NCBI GenBank assembly: GCA_009768925.2
Contig: VHIT02000054.1
Location: 186,001 to 250,000, forward strand
Reading direction: 5' to 3'
Length of the DNA: 64,000 nt
DNA from: Cryptosporidium bovis
Lineage: Eukaryota > Apicomplexa > Conoidasida > Eucoccidiorida > Cryptosporidiidae
The first letter of the stretch is position 1; every line of letters starts with the position of its first letter. The notes beneath the pieces were generated by a model. It had not been told where the DNA came from and did not search any database. It saw only the letters and a list, made by a program, of their open reading frames with translations. Shown in pieces: positions 59,230 through 64,000 of this stretch. The translations under genes were made by a program, and so were the position numbers.

Positions 59230-60621
59230 ATGCCTAAGTTCAAAAAGAGCCGGAATAAACTCTCAAAAGTTAGAAATCCGCTTCATATAGATATAGAGTT
59301 ATCAAAAAACCCATACTACAAATGTAAGAAGAGAACGACTTCAAATTGTGATTCTCTAGAAGAATATATTGAAGGAGAGCAAAGATATACTCAAGTTCCA
59401 GATAATATTGGTAAAAAAATACTGGAAGAAGCAAACCTGCAATTGCTTCAAGACTTTGATGAGGATTCATTTTCTGACTTACAGTTAGATAAAAGTGTTA
59501 TCAAAGATAACATTGAGAGTAAACTTAATCTTCCTATTGATGAATTTGGTTATATTTACGTAAATGAAAATGATATTGGGGCTAGAGATAATATGGGACT
59601 AGATGATTCTTATTGGAGTGAGCTTCTGAACAAATGCGCGGATGAGAACAATGAACTATATGAAAGCCAAAATAAATCTGATTTTGTTAGCCTAATTATC
59701 TCAAAGTTGCGTGATAATGCAAGTGAATCTTCCCAAAATTATTTAGATACTCAAAACTCAATTCAACTACCAGAGAAGGTTCAGTTGGTATATTCATCGA
59801 TTGGGAAGTGGCTCACTAAATATAAATCGGGGAAACTACCTAAAGCTTTTACTATTATTCCAAGACTAGAGAACTGGGAGGAAATATTAAATATTACAGA
59901 ACCACATAACTGGACACCAAACGCAATGAGTGAAGCCGTTCGTATTTTTTGTTCAAATCTCTCTCCAAATGATTCATTAAAGTTTTATTCTGAGATTTTA
60001 TATCCTATAGTAAGAGAAGATATCTCTAAAAACTATGGAAAGCTTAATTACCATTATTACCAGGCACTAAAAAAGGCAATGTTTAAGCACTCGGCATGGT
60101 TTAAGGGAATCCTACTCCCCCTTGCTGCAGATGAATCTTGCACAGTTAAAGAAGCAATAATAATTGGGAGTATTTTAGCAAAGGTGAGTATTCCTGTGCT
60201 CCATGCAGCTGCAGCAATCATTAAACTTTCCCAAATTAATCCTTGGAATACTTGCCAAACTCATTTTATCATGATTCTACTGAGTAAGAAATATTCCATG
60301 CCAAGGAAAGTTATAAATGAACTAGTCGAAAGTTTTTACAAATTTAACAAAGGAGCGAATTCGAAAACAAGTGATAATGTTATTCTATTTTCTCATAACA
60401 ATGTAAATTTGAATTCTAAAAGTATATTGACGAATACCGTACTACCTGTAACATGGCATAAAACCTTACTCACATTTGTTCAAAGATACAAATATGAATT
60501 TTATTCGGATCAAATAATTAAATTACAAGAACTCGTCAAAAATCAATATCACTATCTGATTTCTCCTGAAATAATTCGTGAGCTCTCTCATTCACTAGTT
60601 CAAACACCTATTGAAACTTAG
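59230..60621 (+). CDS. BYSL: Bystin (Enp1), 40S ribosome assembly factor
   Basis: 463 residues. A basic start (MPKFKKSRNKLSKVRNPLHI) is followed by an acidic middle and then the bystin domain from ~175: VYSSIGKWLTKYKSGKLPKA, FTIIPRLENWEEILNITEP, WTPNAMSEAVRIFCSN, and KALKKAMFKHSAWFKGILLP with ADESCTVKEAIIIGSILAKV and LPVTWHKTLLTFVQRYK. These are the signature blocks in the usual order. Bystin/Enp1 accompanies pre-40S particles from nucleolus to cytoplasm. It is close to the usual length (430-480). It is divergent from eL36 and converges with the M16 protease 49 bp away. Confidence 0.96.
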   Translation: MPKFKKSRNKLSKVRNPLHIDIELSKNPYYKCKKRTTSNCDSLEEYIEGEQRYTQVPDNIGKKILEEANLQLLQDFDEDSFSDLQLDKSVIKDNIESKLNLPIDEFGYIYVNENDIGARDNMGLDDSYWSELLNKCADENNELYESQNKSDFVSLIISKLRDNASESSQNYLDTQNSIQLPEKVQLVYSSIGKWLTKYKSGKLPKAFTIIPRLENWEEILNITEPHNWTPNAMSEAVRIFCSNLSPNDSLKFYSEILYPIVREDISKNYGKLNYHYYQALKKAMFKHSAWFKGILLPLAADESCTVKEAIIIGSILAKVSIPVLHAAAAIIKLSQINPWNTCQTHFIMILLSKKYSMPRKVINELVESFYKFNKGANSKTSDNVILFSHNNVNLNSKSILTNTVLPVTWHKTLLTFVQRYKYEFYSDQIIKLQELVKNQYHYLISPEIIRELSHSLVQTPIET

Positions 60622-60670
60622 ATATATTGTAATTCAATATTAATATAATTATATCTGTAATATATGTTAA

Positions 60671-63600
60671 TCAATATTTATTATTTTTTTTTAAATGTTC
60701 GCGAGTAATACTTAAAATTTCATTTAGATACTCATCTTTATTGTTCATTTTATCTAAACTCTTAAAGTTACTACTACTAGGTATTATTTTTACTGTTACA
60801 TTTGCCTTCATTCTATTGTTTTCATTTATGAGTTTTGTAAATGTTCTGTATAGTAACTGTATTGTCATAACATTATTTATATACTCAACAGCCCTATTTG
60901 TATCAACTATTTCGTCCGTATTACCTGAATAACGAATCTCATCCCAATAATGATAAAAACTCGACGAAAATGAGTTTCTGGTAGATTTTATTTCTTCCTT
61001 CAGTGAAGTTTTTATAGATTCGAATGTAACATCGTCCATTTTAATGAGCTTTTTATACGAGAACTCACGAAGTGTGTTATAAATATTCATTTCAATATTT
61101 TCTACAGAATAGTTCGAGTTGCCTTCCACACCAATAACCAGAGACCTTACTTTGCAAATGGAAATAATATTTGCCAAAACGATATATCCTATTTGCGCTC
61201 TTGTTCTCAGATTATCATATAAATAACCTTGGATTAAAGGCTGCAGTGCCAAGAGGTGTATTATCTCCTCAAAAGTTGAAGTTCCGAATTGAAATAGCAT
61301 TAACACCATATTATTAGTATCTTCGAAAGTCGGGTTAAAGAAGGTGATATCTAAAGAATTTTTAATTTTATAAATCCTCTTTTTCATGGAGTACTTCTCA
61401 CTTAGTGGTTTTATTTTACTATTTAATATAAAACCCTCAATAATTTCAGTTGCTTTTGACCTAGTAATATTACCTTGAATATATGAAATAACAGTTTGTC
61501 TATGTAACATTTTGTAACTCCAAATGTTTAAAACCTCGCATATCTTGTTAGAAGTGTCATTCTTTATTAAGGAGGTTAAGTAAGTGATAAAAGATGTTGC
61601 TGAGTTTTTTTTATGCTTAAAATGATCATCCCCATATTCTCTAAGAATTGTTTTATCTAAATATTGTCTCAATTCCCATTCAGTAAAACTCTGATCCGAT
61701 TGTAGTGATTCAACTAATTTAAGAGATTGTGAATACGCAGTATCTTCTCCCCCTTCGTGAAATCCTACTTTTGATTCTGAAAACTCTAAAAGAATTTCTT
61801 TCAACGTTTCACAATCTATTTCATGTATTTGTTTAAATGCTGACCCAATTGTTTTGTGCAACAATTTTTCAATATCATCAGAGTATCCAAATGTACTTAT
61901 ATCTATTAATATTCCATTATCTTCCCATCCCAAATAAATAGAAATTCCGCATTCCCTGAACCCCTCAACTTCACCTTCAATTAAAAGATTAATCAAATAA
62001 ACAATGGTTTTTCCCCAAATTTGTGTTTCGATTCCTTTATTATACCTCCTCGGATATTTTAATAACATATTTATTCCAATTCGATGGTTCTTCGTATTTG
62101 GTTTGTACCACCAAATTTTTGCATAATTAGAGTCTATGAGCTCTGGAAAACCAGAATTACTTATTTCTTCTACTAACCTTAAATTTAAAGGTGAACATTT
62201 TTTTGGAGCTGGTATAACAATCTTATTCCCCACTTTCGTTGAAAATTGTGTATTCTCCCATTTTAAGAGGGTATCTTTTGGGATAGAATTTATTGTGTGA
62301 ATTACATTGTAATATTCGTCTCTGAAAACAGATGATACTTTTTCATTTATATTATCTTCAACAATAAAAAATGTATTCTGTGGTATTATTGCGTTTAATA
62401 TTTTTTCTATTAAATTTTCATCTATTTCCTCAATTAATACTTCAGCACTTAAGGCATTATAAACTCCATATTTAACGATTCTTGAACAAATATCCGAAAC
62501 GATATACATTGGAGATTGCTCCTGTAACTCTGTTTGGATAATAAATTCTCTCTCTGAAATTTCTTTTATCCCTTTGTATACGCTCATAATTTCCTTTGAT
62601 GCTTTTAGCTTATTTATGTATTTAAACACAGTGTTAACCACTTCGAATACTTCTGAAGAACCTTTCTTTGATAGTTCAACTTGATAGATAAAAATACTTC
62701 CGAAAGAATAGCTTTCATAAATTGTGCTCGTATTAAGAACTAATCCATTTTGCTGTAAATGCCAATATAGCGTATCTTTTTTTTTCGAATTTAAGATATA
62801 GGATAATAGCCCCAAAGGTTGCTTCGAAGAAGGATTAAATAAGGTAGGAAAGTTCCATACAAGCCAAAGTTGTTTTTTACTTTTTAATGGATTTAAAACA
62901 ACAATTTTTCCGAGATGCTCTTCTTTTATAATCCCTTGGGTTGATGAATTTTCTTTAAATTCATTTTTTTTACATTCACCACTGTTATTATTTGACACAT
63001 CTGAAAAATAGGTTCTCACTAATCTTTCCTGTTCATTAATATTCCTTTTCGATAATAGGACGAGGAACATATTTTCACCGCAATAATATTTCATGTACAT
63101 CCTTTTCAATAAAACTGGAAGTAAAATTCCCTTTGACTTGGGTACCTTTACCAATGTTTCAATATTTCCTGTTGTGAATTGCGAAAAAGGTGGATGACAA
63201 TACGACTTCAATGTATACCACAATCTATCAAATTCATTTGGTATATTTTTCAAGTGTTCAGAATTAACTGAGTTGATTTCTTTAGATATCATTTCTTCAT
63301 CAAAAATAGGATCAATAAAGAACCTAGAAAAACGTTTCAAACCATCTTCTAGATATTCTTCACCTATTTCATTAAAGTATACAGTCCTTTCTTCACCTGT
63401 AAAGGCGTTATTCTTCCCTCCATGACTTGTCATGAATTCATCATAGTTTTCTGGTTCAGGATACTTTTTTGTGCCCAAAAAGAGCATGTGCTCAATTAAA
63501 TGGAACAAACCAAAAACATTTTCTGGGTCATTAAAAGAGCCTGCCTTTACACCTACAGAAAATGCAGAATTTTCTATAATTTCGTCCTCAATTAGTAATA

Positions 63601-63757
63601 CCTCCAAACCATTCTCAAGAATTACGTGTTTGAATTTCCTATTATCCGAAAATGGTTTCAGAACAAAGTCAGTTGATTGTTTTTGTGGTTTTACGCAATT
63701 ACATGATACTGAATAACCAAAAAAGAATATAAAAAAAAGTAAATTTATCCACAGCAT
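60671..63757 (-). CDS. Secreted insulinase-like M16 metalloprotease
   Basis: 1028 residues, matching insulin-degrading enzyme (IDE) in length. A signal peptide covers residues 1-19 (INLLFFIFFFGYSVS). The inverted zinc motif H86-L-I-E89-H90 is intact, with the third ligand E167 in NSEH, at the spacing seen in IDE. The substrate-binding R/Y region is present as LRTRAQIGYIV near residue 855-865. So the N-terminal catalytic and C-terminal M16 halves are both complete and activity is expected. IDE is largely cytosolic, but this copy enters the secretory pathway, as in the expanded M16 family of Cryptosporidium. Substrates are unknown. Confidence 0.95.
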   Translation of the reverse strand: MLWINLLFFIFFFGYSVSCNCVKPQKQSTDFVLKPFSDNRKFKHVILENGLEVLLIEDEIIENSAFSVGVKAGSFNDPENVFGLFHLIEHMLFLGTKKYPEPENYDEFMTSHGGKNNAFTGEERTVYFNEIGEEYLEDGLKRFSRFFIDPIFDEEMISKEINSVNSEHLKNIPNEFDRLWYTLKSYCHPPFSQFTTGNIETLVKVPKSKGILLPVLLKRMYMKYYCGENMFLVLLSKRNINEQERLVRTYFSDVSNNNSGECKKNEFKENSSTQGIIKEEHLGKIVVLNPLKSKKQLWLVWNFPTLFNPSSKQPLGLLSYILNSKKKDTLYWHLQQNGLVLNTSTIYESYSFGSIFIYQVELSKKGSSEVFEVVNTVFKYINKLKASKEIMSVYKGIKEISEREFIIQTELQEQSPMYIVSDICSRIVKYGVYNALSAEVLIEEIDENLIEKILNAIIPQNTFFIVEDNINEKVSSVFRDEYYNVIHTINSIPKDTLLKWENTQFSTKVGNKIVIPAPKKCSPLNLRLVEEISNSGFPELIDSNYAKIWWYKPNTKNHRIGINMLLKYPRRYNKGIETQIWGKTIVYLINLLIEGEVEGFRECGISIYLGWEDNGILIDISTFGYSDDIEKLLHKTIGSAFKQIHEIDCETLKEILLEFSESKVGFHEGGEDTAYSQSLKLVESLQSDQSFTEWELRQYLDKTILREYGDDHFKHKKNSATSFITYLTSLIKNDTSNKICEVLNIWSYKMLHRQTVISYIQGNITRSKATEIIEGFILNSKIKPLSEKYSMKKRIYKIKNSLDITFFNPTFEDTNNMVLMLFQFGTSTFEEIIHLLALQPLIQGYLYDNLRTRAQIGYIVLANIISICKVRSLVIGVEGNSNYSVENIEMNIYNTLREFSYKKLIKMDDVTFESIKTSLKEEIKSTRNSFSSSFYHYWDEIRYSGNTDEIVDTNRAVEYINNVMTIQLLYRTFTKLINENNRMKANVTVKIIPSSSNFKSLDKMNNKDEYLNEILSITREHLKKNNKY

Positions 63758-63822
63758 TACTAATTCTCATTGAAAAGTTATTTAAAAATTAGTCAATTAA
63801 AAACTACGTGACATGCAATTTC

Positions 63823-63886
63823 GCATGCAAAACTAGTCAATAATGAAAAACTATATGAACTCGACTAAAAAAAATCTAGTGCATGC
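63823..63886. promoter_or_regulatory. Two GCATGC sites upstream of the M16 protease
   Basis: GCATGC cores at 63823-63828 and 63881-63886 lie 66-130 bp upstream of the ATG at 63757. They are ApiAP2-type targets by motif; the remaining 240 bp to the window end hold no gene. Confidence 0.4.
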
Positions 63887-64000
63887 TCTCAAAATCTTAA
63901 AACTATAAAATTAAAATTAATTCATTGAATAGAAATTGTTCTAAATTCAAATTATTTTAACAATCGGAAATATCGGAATAAATAGTTCTACCAAGTTGAG

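Overview
The window is eukaryotic nuclear DNA. It is very AT-rich and gene-dense, with about 25 protein genes on both strands, mostly single-exon, and a few short GT-AG introns (48 to 79 nt). The gene content is core eukaryotic machinery (MRE11, THOC1-like, RPN5, dynein intermediate chain, RPA43-like, eL36, bystin, HINT) mixed with lineage-type secreted and multi-domain surface proteins: a giant Cys-rich/multi-membrane/LamG protein, a secreted insulinase-like M16 protease and several signal-peptide proteins of unknown family. Compactness, few introns, Asn-rich inserts and an E2F protein together with GGCGCC-type upstream motifs fit a Cryptosporidium-like apicomplexan. That assignment is an inference, not a database result. 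Two Ns inside a poly-G run at 44.7 kb show that the source is an assembly with an unresolved join.

Layout. 0-9 kb: a helical protein cut by the window edge, a small Cys-containing hypothetical, MRE11 (two exons) and a convergent pair of secreted proteins that may be paralogous. 9-20 kb: a long Ser/Asn-rich protein with a possible DUF4378-like C-terminus, a THOC1/Hpr1-like protein, a four-span membrane protein, a NEK kinase, a UAP56-binding-motif protein and a secreted coiled-coil protein. 20-31 kb: the 2854-residue surface protein, whose stop codon lies 5 bp from that of convergent RPN5. 31-43 kb: dynein intermediate chain, a DUF2009/UPF0652 protein, an E2F transcription factor, an Arg-Asp repeat protein, a candidate structured RNA and a RING+CCCH protein. 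43-49 kb: a small acidic protein, HINT, a poly-G tract, an Asn-rich hypothetical, an RPA43-like subunit, tRNA-His and a 1.4 kb gene-free stretch. 49-64 kb: a 2880-residue PLU-1-like/AT-hook/PHD chromatin protein, a three-exon PH-like protein, eL36, bystin and the M16 protease.

Working together. E2F-like sites (GGCGCC, GGCGGGAAA and TTTCCCGCC types) recur upstream of many genes here, including the E2F gene itself, so a local E2F regulon with autoregulation is plausible. RPA43, bystin and eL36 serve ribosome production. THOC1-like, the UAP56-motif protein and the Arg-Asp repeat protein point to mRNA processing and export. Several usable starts differ from the longest open frame because those frames begin at TTG; the ATG was chosen in each case and the reason is given.
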